Source of the DNA: AC-32 sp963719275
Lineage (GTDB): Bacteria; Actinomycetota; Thermoleophilia; Gaiellales; Gaiellaceae
Assembly: GCA_963719275.1 (NCBI GenBank)
Contig: CAVRBT010000006.1
Location: 248,001-312,000, forward strand
Direction of reading: 5' to 3'
Length of the DNA stretch: 64,000 bases
Part shown: positions 1 through 8,064 of the stretch, piece by piece
Position numbering within the stretch: position 1 is the first letter of the stretch
Layout of the letters: every line of letters starts with the position of its first letter
Position numbers and translations under genes: made by a program
Notes under the pieces: generated by a model
Databases searched by the model: none
Told to the model about the DNA's origin: nothing
What the model saw: only the letters and a program-made list of their open reading frames with translations

Positions 1-976
1 CGAGGAGCAGCGCGGCGACCAGGACGAGGCGGCGTCGTGCTGCCTTGGTGAGGTGGAACCGCGCGCTGAGCCGGTCGACCGCCCCCGGCACGAAGATCGC
101 CGCGAGCGCGAGCACCGCGATGGCCACGGCGAGGCGGTGCCCGTCGTGCGTCGCCGCCGCGACGGATCGGGGATCAGCTGTCAGTGCCGCGGTGCGAGAG
201 GCGAGAGCAACGGCAACTGCAGGCGCCACCGCGAGTGGCAGGGCGCGCGCGAGCACCTCCAGCCGCTCTCGCTCGACCGCGAGTAGCGCGACGAGCCCGG
301 CTGCGAGCCCGATCCACGCCCCGCGGCCGTAGGTGAAGAAGAGCGTGGGCGCCAGCACGACGAGCGCCGACGAGGCGAGCGCGCGGACGGCGGCCGCCCG
401 GGCACGAAGGGCGAGCGCCAGCGCGAGCAGGATCCCGATCACGGCGAAGATCGCGAGCGCGTTCGCGTAGCCCAGCGGACGCGCGAGCCGGAAGCCGGCC
501 TGCGGGTCGGAGGAGACGACCTGGTAGACGCCCCCGCCGGGATCGAACAGGCGCGTCGCCAGCGCGTACGCGCAGACCGCGCTGATCGCGGCCGCGAGGC
601 CAGCGACGAGCCCGAAGGCCCGCGTGCGCCGGCCGAGTAGTAGGAGCGCGGTCGTCGCCGCGACGTAGACGAGCGCGCGCTCCCCCTCGCGGACGGTCTG
701 GGAGACGTCAGACGTCCACGCGAGCGAGAGCCACACCCACGCCGCGAGCGCCGCGAGCGACACCGGCAGCGCGAGCTCGAGCGGCACGAGTCGCCGCGCG
801 CCGAAGAGGAGCGCCGCGGCGCTGACGAGCAGGAGCACGACGGCGCTCCAGCCCCAGCTCGTCGGCCCGTAGCCGCCGGAGTCGAACGCGAGGGCGGCCA
901 CGGCCAGCGCTGCCACCAGCCCCGGGAGGAGCTCGGGGGGCTGGAGCAGGGTGTTGGAGGGCTCGCGTCCGTACAC
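1..976 (-). CDS. O-antigen-ligase/Wzy-like polytopic membrane protein, 3' end cut by window
   Basis: An open minus-strand frame runs off the left edge, giving about 325 residues without a stop. The translation is almost entirely hydrophobic segments separated by short Arg-rich loops, with at least eight probable membrane helices. A GYANALAIF segment followed by TYGRGAWIG resembles the conserved segments of the O-antigen ligase/polymerase (Wzy_C) family, which joins lipid-linked glycans at the membrane. The likely start is GTG at 976, divergent from the acyl-CoA dehydrogenase and only 9 bases from its start; a GTG about 19 codons in is an alternative. The family call rests on hydropathy and these short motifs. 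The C-terminus is not visible. Confidence 0.6.
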   Translation of the reverse strand, partial: MYGREPSNTLLQPPELLPGLVAALAVAALAFDSGGYGPTSWGWSAVVLLLVSAAALLFGARRLVPLELALPVSLAALAAWVWLSLAWTSDVSQTVREGERALVYVAATTALLLLGRRTRAFGLVAGLAAAISAVCAYALATRLFDPGGGVYQVVSSDPQAGFRLARPLGYANALAIFAVIGILLALALALRARAAAVRALASSALVVLAPTLFFTYGRGAWIGLAAGLVALLAVERERLEVLARALPLAVAPAVAVALASRTAALTADPRSVAAATHDGHRLAVAIAVLALAAIFVPGAVDRLSARFHLTKAARRRLVLVAALLL

Positions 977-977
977 T
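972..977 (+). promoter_or_regulatory. -10 box for leaderless acyl-CoA dehydrogenase
   Basis: TACACT lies 8 bases before GTG 986. No well-placed SD precedes that codon (the nearest GGAGG is 25 bases away), so transcription probably begins at the start codon. The same geometry recurs at many genes here. Confidence 0.4.
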
Positions 978-985
978 TGCGCGCG

Positions 986-2197
986 GTGGACTTCGAACTT
1001 ACCCCTGAGCAGCGGCTGATACAGGACACGGTGCGCGCGTTCGTCGACGAGCGCGTGCTCCCGAACGCGATCGAGAACGACATCAACCACCACCTCGACA
1101 TGGGCGTGATCGAGGGGATGGCCGAGCTGGGGCTGCTCGGGATCGTCATCCCGGAGGAGTACGGCGGGGCCGGGCTCGACTTCGTCGCAGAGGCGCTCGC
1201 GTGCGAGGAGGTCGAGCGCGGCGAGGCCGCGTTCCGGACGCTGATCTCGGTGCACGTGGGGCTGAACTCGCTGTCGCTGCTGCGGTACGGCTCAGAGGAG
1301 CAAAAACAGCGCTACCTGGCGCCCCAGGCCCGCGGTGAGAAGCTCGCGTGCTTCGGGCTGACGGAGCCTGCAGCGGGCTCCGACGTGGCGTCGATGAAGA
1401 CGACCGCGCGCCGCGACGGCGACTCGTACGTCTTGAACGGCCAGAAGAACTGGATCTCGTACGCGACGGTCGCCGACCATCAGCTGGTGTTCGCGAAGAC
1501 CGACCCATCCGCGAAGCACAAGGGCATCTCGGCGTTTGTGGTCGAGCGCGAGTGGCCCGGCGTGACGACCCGCGAGACCGAGCACAAGCTCGGCGTCTGG
1601 GCCGGCTCCACGGGCGAGCTCTTCTTCGAGAACGTCGAGGTGCCCGCGGAGAACCTCGTCGGCGAGGAGGGCCAGGGCTTCGAGATCGCGATGTACGGCC
1701 TCGACCAGGGGCGGTTCACGGTTGCCGCGGGAGCGTGCGGGGTCGTGCGGGCGTGTCTCGAGCGGTCGGTCGAGTACGCGCGCGAGCGTGAGACGTTCGG
1801 GCAGCCGATCGGCAAGTACCAGTTCGTCCAGGACATGATCGCGGAGATGGTGCTCGGCTACGAGACGTCGAAGCTGCTCGTGATGCAGGCGGCGTGGCTG
1901 AAGAACCAGGGCGTACGGAACACGCGCGAGACGTCGCTGGCGAAGTGGCACGCGACGGAGTCGGCGTTCCGGGCGGCGCATCTCGCGATCCAGGTGCACG
2001 GTGCGTACGGGTACTCGGCGGAGTACGGGATCGAGCGGTACTTCCGCAATGCGCGGGCGCCGATCATCTACGAGGGCACGACGCAGATCCACAAGCTGAT
2101 GCAGGCCGAGCACGCGCTCGGCTACCGGCACCTGAACGGCGAGGGCGACGTCTCGCCGATGGCCGCGTGGGCCCCGGCCCTCGCGCAGGCGCGCTAG
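986..2197 (+). CDS. acyl-CoA dehydrogenase family protein
   Basis: FAD-dependent alpha,beta-dehydrogenation of acyl-CoA, passing electrons to ETF. The 403-residue product has the normal family length. It opens with DFELTPEQ, typical of the family when the GTG at 986 is used; TTG 977 would add three residues. Visible motifs are the FAD-binding stretch FGLTEPAAGSD, the NWIS segment in the beta domain, and the C-terminal YEGTTQIHK, whose Glu is at the position of the catalytic base of medium- and short-chain enzymes. A 22-residue Ala-rich tail follows. It is a single-gene unit, convergent with the transposase gene and sharing the palindromic CTAG that holds both stop codons. The acyl substrate cannot be told from sequence. 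Confidence 0.93.
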   Translation: MDFELTPEQRLIQDTVRAFVDERVLPNAIENDINHHLDMGVIEGMAELGLLGIVIPEEYGGAGLDFVAEALACEEVERGEAAFRTLISVHVGLNSLSLLRYGSEEQKQRYLAPQARGEKLACFGLTEPAAGSDVASMKTTARRDGDSYVLNGQKNWISYATVADHQLVFAKTDPSAKHKGISAFVVEREWPGVTTRETEHKLGVWAGSTGELFFENVEVPAENLVGEEGQGFEIAMYGLDQGRFTVAAGACGVVRACLERSVEYARERETFGQPIGKYQFVQDMIAEMVLGYETSKLLVMQAAWLKNQGVRNTRETSLAKWHATESAFRAAHLAIQVHGAYGYSAEYGIERYFRNARAPIIYEGTTQIHKLMQAEHALGYRHLNGEGDVSPMAAWAPALAQAR

Positions 2198-2637
2198 CCC
2201 GGCATCGCTGCGGCGGCCGCCGCCCAAGGCCAGTCGCGCGTGTCAGTGCAGACTCCAGCCTTGACGGGGTTCTGGAGGATGTAGTCGATTGCGGCCTCTA
2301 GATGACGCTCGTCGCGTAATGCGTATGAGGAGAAGCGCTCGGCGAAAAGGTGTCCTTTACGTGCGTGGCGCCGGTTGAAGCGCAGCGCGTAGACCCCGTT
2401 GAGTCGCTGCATCCCCGCGGACAGCTGAGTTCGTGTCGATTCGACGACGAGGTGGTAGTGCGTCCCCATCAAGCAGTGCGCATGGATGTTCCAGCCGCAG
2501 TGCCGACGGGTCGCCTCGAGGAGCGCGAGGAAGTCCACGCGGTCGAGATCGACGACGAAGATGTGCGCCCCGCCGGCACCCCGTGAGGTCACGTGGAAGT
2601 ATCCGTCCTCGAGTTGACTACGCGGAGACCTCGGCAC
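2194..2637 (-). CDS. REP-associated tyrosine transposase (RAYT, Y1/HUH family)
   Basis: Single-domain Y1 transposase of 147 residues, the usual RAYT length. The HUH-type metal motif appears as HYHL in GTHYHLVVE near residue 60. The catalytic Tyr is probably the one in YILQNPVKAG near residue 125, a signature segment of these proteins. RAYTs nick single-stranded DNA at REP-like hairpins and are usually single-copy domesticated genes. It sits downstream of the amidohydrolase on the same strand, 117 bases away. The gap holds a GC-rich hairpin and 12-base repeats that could be its substrate. The frame is intact, so activity is possible. Confidence 0.85.
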   Translation of the reverse strand: MPRSPRSQLEDGYFHVTSRGAGGAHIFVVDLDRVDFLALLEATRRHCGWNIHAHCLMGTHYHLVVESTRTQLSAGMQRLNGVYALRFNRRHARKGHLFAERFSSYALRDERHLEAAIDYILQNPVKAGVCTDTRDWPWAAAAAAMPG

Positions 2638-2754
2638 CAGAGTCGACGGTAACGGGCGACGGCGCGCGCCGATCTGACCGCGCGCCTTTAGTCACACGTC
2701 CGTCACCGAACAGCGAACAGTGACAGTCCCTGTGTCTGTCCCTGCGTCTGTCCC
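2638..2754. repeat. REP-like hairpin plus 12-base tandem repeat upstream of RAYT
   Basis: GGCGCGCG (2661-2668) pairs with CGCGCGCC (2679-2686) across a 10-base loop. Weaker outer arms (about 2647-2660 and 2698-2708) extend the palindrome. Next to it, CTGTGTCTGTCC (2730-2741) is followed by CTGCGTCTGTCC (2742-2753). The repeats end at the amidohydrolase stop codon. Confidence 0.5.
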
Positions 2755-3786
2755 TCAGAGGTACAGGTCGAGGGCGTTTTCGCGAAGGATCCGCTTCGCT
2801 GCCCACTCTGCTTCGCTGCCGAACAGGTCTGGGAGGACTTCGGCCAGCGTTTCTCGCCACCACTTCGCTGCGAGGTAGTAGAGCTCCGGCGCTCGCGCTG
2901 CGTCCGACGCGTACAGCAGCTTCGAGACCGGGGCGAGCTCGAGCGCCTGGCGGAGCATCTCGCCGGGCCGCGAGACGTGCGGGATCGTCAGCGACAGGTC
3001 GAACCAGACGTTGCCGTACACGTGGGCGAGCCAACCCGCCTCGCGCACGAAGGGGTAGCAGTGGAGCAGCACGAACGGCGTCTCGCGGAAGCGCTCCAGC
3101 AATGGCTTCAGGTGACCGGGGTCGGCGCTCGGCAGCGACAAGTCGGAGTCGCCGAAGCCGCAGTGCACCTGCACCGGCAACGGCGCACCCGTCTCGGCGT
3201 TCGCCTCGAGCGCCGCCACGACGAAGGGGTCGATCCGCTCCAACTCCAGCCCGCCTCGGTATGCGGCAATCGTCTTCATGCCGGCGAAGCCGTTCGCGCG
3301 CGCCGACGCCACCGCCTCCCGAACAGCGTCCGCCCCGGCCTCCTCTGCGATCCGCTCGATCCGCAGCACGGGCCGCGCTTCGCAGCCGGCGAGCTCCCCC
3401 AGCTCCCGCCACGACGTCCCTTGCCCGGGCGGCGGGAAGCCGTCGTCCACGAGTAGCAGCTCCGTGTTCGTCGCGCGCAGCAGCGCGGTCGCGTACTCCG
3501 CCGGCTCCGCAGCCAGCCGGTACTCGTAGACCGCCGCCTCGACCGGCTCGCACCCGAAGAACAGGGCCAGCTCGCCCAGCGCGCGCCGGTACATCACCCC
3601 GCCGGGAACATGCGGCCACTGCCGCGGGTCGGTGCTCTCGGAAAACCGCCCTCGGAACTCGTCGAGCGACGGGCGGTCGAGCAGCACGCCGTGCGCGTGG
3701 TGGTCGACGACCGCGACGCCGTTCAGTACTTCGAGAAGTGGCCCTGCTGCTCGAATGCCTCGTCTCCCTCCGAGTAGGCGGCCCAC
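2755..3786 (-). CDS. amidohydrolase, FluG N-terminal-domain type
   Basis: TIM-barrel metal hydrolase of 343 residues. It shows the HAH metal motif near residue 32, a Lys in GMKTIAAYRG, His in VQVHCGFGD and LLHCYPF, and Asp in YASDA, together the amidohydrolase-2 pattern. The partner gene upstream is a glutamine-synthetase relative; in fungal FluG and many bacteria the same two domains are fused, so both probably act on one amine or gamma-glutamyl substrate. GTG 3786 overlaps the upstream gene by 64 bases. A CTG at 3728 that overlaps the upstream TGA is a shorter alternative, but it would drop the PLLEVL helix normally present, so the longer start is preferred. Confidence 0.8.
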   Translation of the reverse strand: MGRLLGGRRGIRAAGPLLEVLNGVAVVDHHAHGVLLDRPSLDEFRGRFSESTDPRQWPHVPGGVMYRRALGELALFFGCEPVEAAVYEYRLAAEPAEYATALLRATNTELLLVDDGFPPPGQGTSWRELGELAGCEARPVLRIERIAEEAGADAVREAVASARANGFAGMKTIAAYRGGLELERIDPFVVAALEANAETGAPLPVQVHCGFGDSDLSLPSADPGHLKPLLERFRETPFVLLHCYPFVREAGWLAHVYGNVWFDLSLTIPHVSRPGEMLRQALELAPVSKLLYASDAARAPELYYLAAKWWRETLAEVLPDLFGSEAEWAAKRILRENALDLYL

Positions 3787-5084
3787 TCAGAGCGGCGGAC
3801 GGCCAGGTACGAGTCCGTCAGCACCGGGCCCAGCGCCCCACAAAGCACGTCGTCGGCGGCGAGCGCGCTGAGCGCCTCCTCCTGTGTCGACGGCAGCGCG
3901 GCAATCCCTAGCCGGCCCCGATCCTCCTCCGAGAGCGTCGCCGGATCGACCTCGACCGGCTCAGGCGGCTCGAGCCCGCGCGCGAGCCCGTCCAACCCCG
4001 CAGCGATCAACCCGCCGACCGCGAGCCAGGGGTTCGAGCTCGCGTCCGCCGACTTCAGCTCGACGTTTGTCGACGCCTCCTCCATCCCCCAGAACACCGA
4101 CGGCACCCGCACCGGCGCCTCGCGGTTGTCGTGGCCCCAGCAGACGAAGGCGCCCGCCCAGTACTGCGGCACGATCCGCCGGTACGAGTTGAAGCTCGGC
4201 GCCGTCAGCCCGCAGAGCCCGGGGAGATGCTCGAGCACCCCGGCGATGAAGGAGCGCGCCTCCGCCGAGAGCCGGTCCGCCGCCGAGCCGTCATGGAACC
4301 GGTTCCGCGAGCCGTCCGCCTCCCACAACGAGAAGTGGATGTGCCCGCCGTTCCCGGCGTTGTCCGGCCACGGCTTCGGCGCGAGCGACGCAACGAGCCC
4401 GTGCCGCGTCGCCACGCCGCGAATCGTCTCGCGGACGAGCAGCTGCTCGTCCGCAGCCCGCAGCGCCGGCGCGTGAGGCGTCGAGATCTCGTGCTGTCCG
4501 TGCCCGAGCTCGGAGTAGTACTGCTCGAGCCCGATCCCCTGCTCGTCCAGGGCGGACGCGAGCTCGTCGACGTAGTCCTGCGCCGCAGTCGCGCTGATCG
4601 TCGAGAAGCAGAGGCCGGAGTCGATCGGCACGAAGACACCGTCCACCACCGTCGCCAGCGAGAACTCGTTTTCGAACGCAACCTCGAGCCGCGCCCCGCG
4701 CTCGGCCAGTCGACCCTCCATCCGCTTCAGGAACGACCGCTGGCACACCGGGGCCGCCTCCCCGTCCAGCCGAACGTGGTCGGCCAGCATCGCCCCGACC
4801 TGCGGCGCGTACGGCAGCACCCGGAACGTCGACGCGTCCGGGACGAGCCGGATCTCGCCGACCGGTCCCATGCCCTCCACCGGCTGGAGCTGGTCGAGGT
4901 TGTTCATCGCCTGCATCGCGACCGTCAGGCCGATCCCCGTCCGAATCCGGTCCTCGAGCCCTCGAACGGAGCTCGCCTTCGCCCGGACGGTGCCGTCGTT
5001 GCCGCACCAGAGGAACCGGACGAGGCGGAGATCCGCTTCCTCGGCCCGCCGTACGACCTCGCCCGCGTCCACCTGCGACCTCAC
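3723..5084 (-). CDS. glutamine-synthetase family protein (GlnA3/FluG-like ligase)
   Basis: ATP-dependent glutamate-amine ligase fold, 453 residues. Motifs are ENEFSLA (metal Glu), NAGNGGHIHFSLW (ATP/ammonium site), NSYRRIVPQYWAGAF, an Arg-containing REAPVRVPS segment and the ELKSADASSNPWLA C-terminal signature. The usual adenylylation-site segment is not apparent, as in GlnA3/PuuA-type gamma-glutamylamine ligases. GTG 5084 overlaps the transporter stop as GTGA, indicating coupled translation. With a downstream amidohydrolase, an upstream MFS transporter and a TetR gene, I infer amine (for example polyamine) uptake and gamma-glutamylation rather than ammonia assimilation. The substrate is unknown. 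Confidence 0.85.
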   Translation of the reverse strand: MRSQVDAGEVVRRAEEADLRLVRFLWCGNDGTVRAKASSVRGLEDRIRTGIGLTVAMQAMNNLDQLQPVEGMGPVGEIRLVPDASTFRVLPYAPQVGAMLADHVRLDGEAAPVCQRSFLKRMEGRLAERGARLEVAFENEFSLATVVDGVFVPIDSGLCFSTISATAAQDYVDELASALDEQGIGLEQYYSELGHGQHEISTPHAPALRAADEQLLVRETIRGVATRHGLVASLAPKPWPDNAGNGGHIHFSLWEADGSRNRFHDGSAADRLSAEARSFIAGVLEHLPGLCGLTAPSFNSYRRIVPQYWAGAFVCWGHDNREAPVRVPSVFWGMEEASTNVELKSADASSNPWLAVGGLIAAGLDGLARGLEPPEPVEVDPATLSEEDRGRLGIAALPSTQEEALSALAADDVLCGALGPVLTDSYLAVRRSEWAAYSEGDEAFEQQGHFSKY

Positions 5085-6364
5085 ACGACGCCGGGGACGT
5101 CCGGCTCGACCTTCGTCCTCGGCTCGATCTCCATCAGCCGCACGAGCAGCGGAATCGCCGCCAGGATCGGGATCGCGCAGATCGGCCACAGCACCTGGTA
5201 GCCGTCGGTCGCGCTCAGGTACGGCCGCGAGAGGTCGATCGCGAGCCCCGCCAGCGGAGCGCCAATCAGCAGCCCGATTCCCTTCGTCGTCGTCGCCAGC
5301 CCCGCTGCCGCGCCGCGGTGCTGCATCGGCACGATCTTGTAAAGCAGCCCCCAGGCCAGCGTCATCACGGTGCCGCCGGCAATCGCGACGACGATGATCA
5401 GCGCGAAGTACCAGTCGTGCCACGTCTGGGCGAACCCGCCCACCAGGTAGCCGCCTCCGTAGATCCAGGACGCGAAGAAGATCACGCGCGCGAGCCCGAA
5501 GCGATCGCCCAGCCGCCCGGCGAAGATCGCCGCGATCACGTACCCCACGGCCACTGCGCCCAGCACCGCCGACGACATCACCTTCGACTGGTTCAGCCCG
5601 TCGATGATGTAGAGCACGACGAAGGTGCGCGCCGCAGCAAAGGTCCCCTCCCACGCCGAGTTGGCGATCAGGAAGCGACGGACGTCGCCGTCCTCCCAGA
5701 AGATGTGCCAGCTCCGCCTGATGTAGGCGGCGAACCCCTCGAAGACGCGGCCGTGGCCGCCGTCCTCGCGTACGAGGTAGATCGTGGCGCCGCACGCCGC
5801 CGTCGTCAGGATCGCCGCCAGCAGGAACGGCGACGGCCGCCAGAGCTTGAACAGGAGGCCGCCCCCGACGAGCGCGATCCCGATCGCGATCCCACGGAGG
5901 ATGTGCTGGACGCTCTGGGAACGCCCGAAGAGCTCGGAGGGCAGCACGTCGGGGTACAGCCCGCGGTACGGCGGCTCGTAGATGTAGTACGCGAAGAAGA
6001 ACGTCAGCACGATCACGACCGTCGTCCAGAGGTTCGGCATGAACGGCATCAGCAGGAGGCAGAAGCCGATCGGTGGCAGCGCGACGAGCATGAACGGCCG
6101 CCGACGGCCCAGTGGTGTGTGGAACGTGTCGCTCCACGGGCCGATCACGGGCGACAGCATCAGCGCGAACACGCCCTCCGCGCCGAGAATGACGCCGATC
6201 AGGCCGCCGGAGCTCGTGAACCTGTTCAGCAGCGGCGGTAGGTAGGCGGCGGTGGTCGTGATCGAGAACGCGAGACCGAACGCGCCGAGGCCGAGCGACC
6301 ACATGAGGCGCCGCCTCGTCTCGGGCACGGCGACGAGCGCCTGCGAGCTCGAGGTGGTCGCCAT
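5081..6364 (-). CDS. MFS transporter (GPH/SLC45-like)
   Basis: A 427-residue, 12-helix major facilitator. The first helix starts at WSLGLGAFGLAF. The loop GRRRPF after the second helix is typical of the glycoside-pentoside-hexuronide/sucrose-porter side of the superfamily. The second half contains GRLGDRFG, the duplicated loop motif. ATG 6364 follows the tetR stop codon with no gap, and the gene ends in a GTGA overlap with the ligase gene, so transporter, ligase and hydrolase are one transcript. I infer a substrate importer for the operon. Direction and cargo are not determinable. Confidence 0.85.
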   Translation of the reverse strand: MATTSSSQALVAVPETRRRLMWSLGLGAFGLAFSITTTAAYLPPLLNRFTSSGGLIGVILGAEGVFALMLSPVIGPWSDTFHTPLGRRRPFMLVALPPIGFCLLLMPFMPNLWTTVVIVLTFFFAYYIYEPPYRGLYPDVLPSELFGRSQSVQHILRGIAIGIALVGGGLLFKLWRPSPFLLAAILTTAACGATIYLVREDGGHGRVFEGFAAYIRRSWHIFWEDGDVRRFLIANSAWEGTFAAARTFVVLYIIDGLNQSKVMSSAVLGAVAVGYVIAAIFAGRLGDRFGLARVIFFASWIYGGGYLVGGFAQTWHDWYFALIIVVAIAGGTVMTLAWGLLYKIVPMQHRGAAAGLATTTKGIGLLIGAPLAGLAIDLSRPYLSATDGYQVLWPICAIPILAAIPLLVRLMEIEPRTKVEPDVPGVV

Positions 6365-6988
6365 CTACGCTTCGGCCGTAGCCAGGTCCGGGGCCAGTCC
6401 TCCGGTGACGATCTCGACGAGGGTTCGCTCTGCACGCGCGACGTCCTCGTCGCCGTCCGGCAGCCGCCCGAGGACCCACCCGGTCAGCAGCTCCTCCACC
6501 GCGCCGTAGAAGACGTAGCTCGCGAGGCGGGCGTCGAGATCGGAGCGGATCGAGCCGTCGGCCTGCCCGCGCTCGACGATCTCCTGGATCGCGGCGAACG
6601 ACTCGACGATCTCGTCCATCTCACCCGGGAGGTGCTGGCTGCGCGTCACCTCGAGCACGAGCACGCGCACGAGGTCGGGATCGCGCCGCCAGGAGCGCAG
6701 CAGGATCTCCGCGACCTTCCGCAGCTGCTCGCGGGGCGGGTCGCCCGCCTCTTCGACGCTCTTGATCGTCTCGATCAGCGCGCGCCAGGTCTCGCGGAAG
6801 ACGCTGCGCAGCACGTCCTCCTTCGAACCGAAGTAGTGATAGAGGAGCCCGTACGCGACGCCTGCCTCCTCGGCGATGTCGCCGACCCGGCTCGCGTGGT
6901 ACCCCTTGCGCGCGAAGACCCGCACCGCCGCGTCCAGAAGCAGGCGGCGCTTTTCCTCCTGCGCTTGCGCGTTCGTGCGGTTCGGCAC
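6365..6988 (-). CDS. TetR-family transcriptional regulator
   Basis: A 207-residue product with an N-terminal helix-turn-helix: AAVRVFARKGYHASRVGDIA, then AGVAYGLLYHYFGSKEDVL, which is the classic TetR recognition-helix region. The C-terminal ligand domain has no recognisable specificity. It is the first gene of the transporter/ligase/amidohydrolase operon and abuts the transporter, so it probably autoregulates the operon in response to its substrate. GTG 6988 is preceded at 8 bases by TACACT (6997-7002, minus strand), suggesting a leaderless transcript. Confidence 0.92.
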   Translation of the reverse strand: MPNRTNAQAQEEKRRLLLDAAVRVFARKGYHASRVGDIAEEAGVAYGLLYHYFGSKEDVLRSVFRETWRALIETIKSVEEAGDPPREQLRKVAEILLRSWRRDPDLVRVLVLEVTRSQHLPGEMDEIVESFAAIQEIVERGQADGSIRSDLDARLASYVFYGAVEELLTGWVLGRLPDGDEDVARAERTLVEIVTGGLAPDLATAEA

Positions 6989-7125
6989 CCCGGCTGAGTG
7001 TAGTAGCCAAGGCGTCGACTGGGCGACGCCGCCAAGAGGCGTGCGGGCTCCGCCCGTGCGGCCGCCTAACGGACGTCCCTGGACCGGCGAGCAGAGACCC
7101 TTGCTGCCGCGATAGCCTCGGATCG
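6989..7125. promoter_or_regulatory. divergent promoter region tetR / CoA-transferase
   Basis: Minus-strand TACACT at 6997-7002 serves tetR. Plus-strand TAGCCT at 7113-7118 lies 7 bases before GTG 7126. Between them, 7009-7067 resembles a diverged family-A repeat: GGCGTCG/CGACGCC followed by a GCGGGC-TCC-GCCCGT hairpin. This palindromic stretch is also the natural place for a TetR operator. Confidence 0.4.
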
Positions 7126-8064
7126 GTGCAACCGCTCGCGGGCCTGCTGGTCGTCGACCTCACGCGCTACCTCCCGGGCCCGTTTGCCAGCCGCGAGCTG
7201 ATGCGGCTCGGCGCCCGCGTGACGCGGCTCCTGCCGCCCGGCGGCGACCCGCTGCAGGAGCTCGCCCCGGCCTGGCACGAGGCGCTGAACGACGGTAAGG
7301 AGACGGTCGAGGTCGACCTGAAGGCGGAGCCCGAGCGCGGGCAGGCGCTGTGCGCCGAGGCGGACGTCGTGCTGGAGAGCTTCCGGCCCGGAGTCGTCGA
7401 GCGCCTCGGGATCGGGCCGGAGCAGCTGCCGGAGCGTGTCGTCTTCTGCTCTTTCAGCGGCTTCGGGCCGGGCGACCAGACCGCCGGCCACGACCTCAAC
7501 TACCAGGGCTGGGCCGGCCTGCTCGCCGACACAGCGCCCGCGATGCCGCCGGTGCAGGTCGCCGACCTCGGCGCGGCGCTACGGGCCGTCGCAGAGGTGC
7601 TCGCGGCGCTGCTCGAGCGCGAGCGCACCGGCCGCGGCGGTCACGTCCAGATCTCGCTCACGCACAGCGCGCACGAGCTCGCCTCGCACAAGCTCGGTGG
7701 CGAGCCGTTCCCGCGCCTGCTCAGCGGCGGCCTCGCCTGCTACGGCATCTACGCGACCGCCGACGGCCGACACCTCACCGTCGCCGCACTCGAGCCCAGG
7801 TTCTTCCGCCGCCTCTGCGAGCTGATCGGCCGGCCCGAGCTGGCCGCTCGCCAGTGGGACGCCGAGCAGGAGCTCCTGGAGGCTGAGCTCGCCGAGATCT
7901 TCGCTGCGCACCCCTTGGAGACCTGGCTCGAGCTCTTCGACGGCGAGGACGTCAGCGTCGGGCCGGTCGCGACGTTGGAGGAGGCGGCGGCTCAGCTCCG
8001 GCTGAGCCCGAGCGCCGCCGGCAGCGCCAGCAAGTCGGGCAGCCGGTCCGGCACCTCCGGGTAG
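7126..8064 (+). CDS. CaiB/BaiF family (class III) CoA-transferase or alpha-methylacyl-CoA racemase-like
   Basis: A 312-residue protein with the family opening GLLVVDLTRYLPGP, the nucleotide-binding stretch DVVLESFRPGVVERLG and SGFGPGDQTAGHDLNYQ, whose Asp is at the catalytic position. These enzymes move CoA between carboxylic acids or epimerise 2-methylacyl-CoA. It is shorter than most relatives (350-400 residues). The last 24 codons, Ser/Gly-rich, lie antisense over the 3' end of the convergent HAD gene, so the natural C-terminus may have been lost and replaced by read-through. A -10-like TAGCCT 7 bases before GTG suggests a leaderless message. Confidence 0.82.
   Translation: MQPLAGLLVVDLTRYLPGPFASRELMRLGARVTRLLPPGGDPLQELAPAWHEALNDGKETVEVDLKAEPERGQALCAEADVVLESFRPGVVERLGIGPEQLPERVVFCSFSGFGPGDQTAGHDLNYQGWAGLLADTAPAMPPVQVADLGAALRAVAEVLAALLERERTGRGGHVQISLTHSAHELASHKLGGEPFPRLLSGGLACYGIYATADGRHLTVAALEPRFFRRLCELIGRPELAARQWDAEQELLEAELAEIFAAHPLETWLELFDGEDVSVGPVATLEEAAAQLRLSPSAAGSASKSGSRSGTSG

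Noticed and set aside
439..1149. A 236-codon minus-strand frame over the start of the acyl-CoA dehydrogenase
   Set aside because: Composition is Ser/Arg-rich nonsense typical of an off-frame reading. A different minus frame encodes the membrane protein, and the plus strand encodes a clear dehydrogenase.
5085..6479. Extension of the glutamine-synthetase frame across the MFS gene
   Set aside because: The extra residues are Arg/Asp-rich off-frame translation. The GTGA overlap at 5084 is the natural start.
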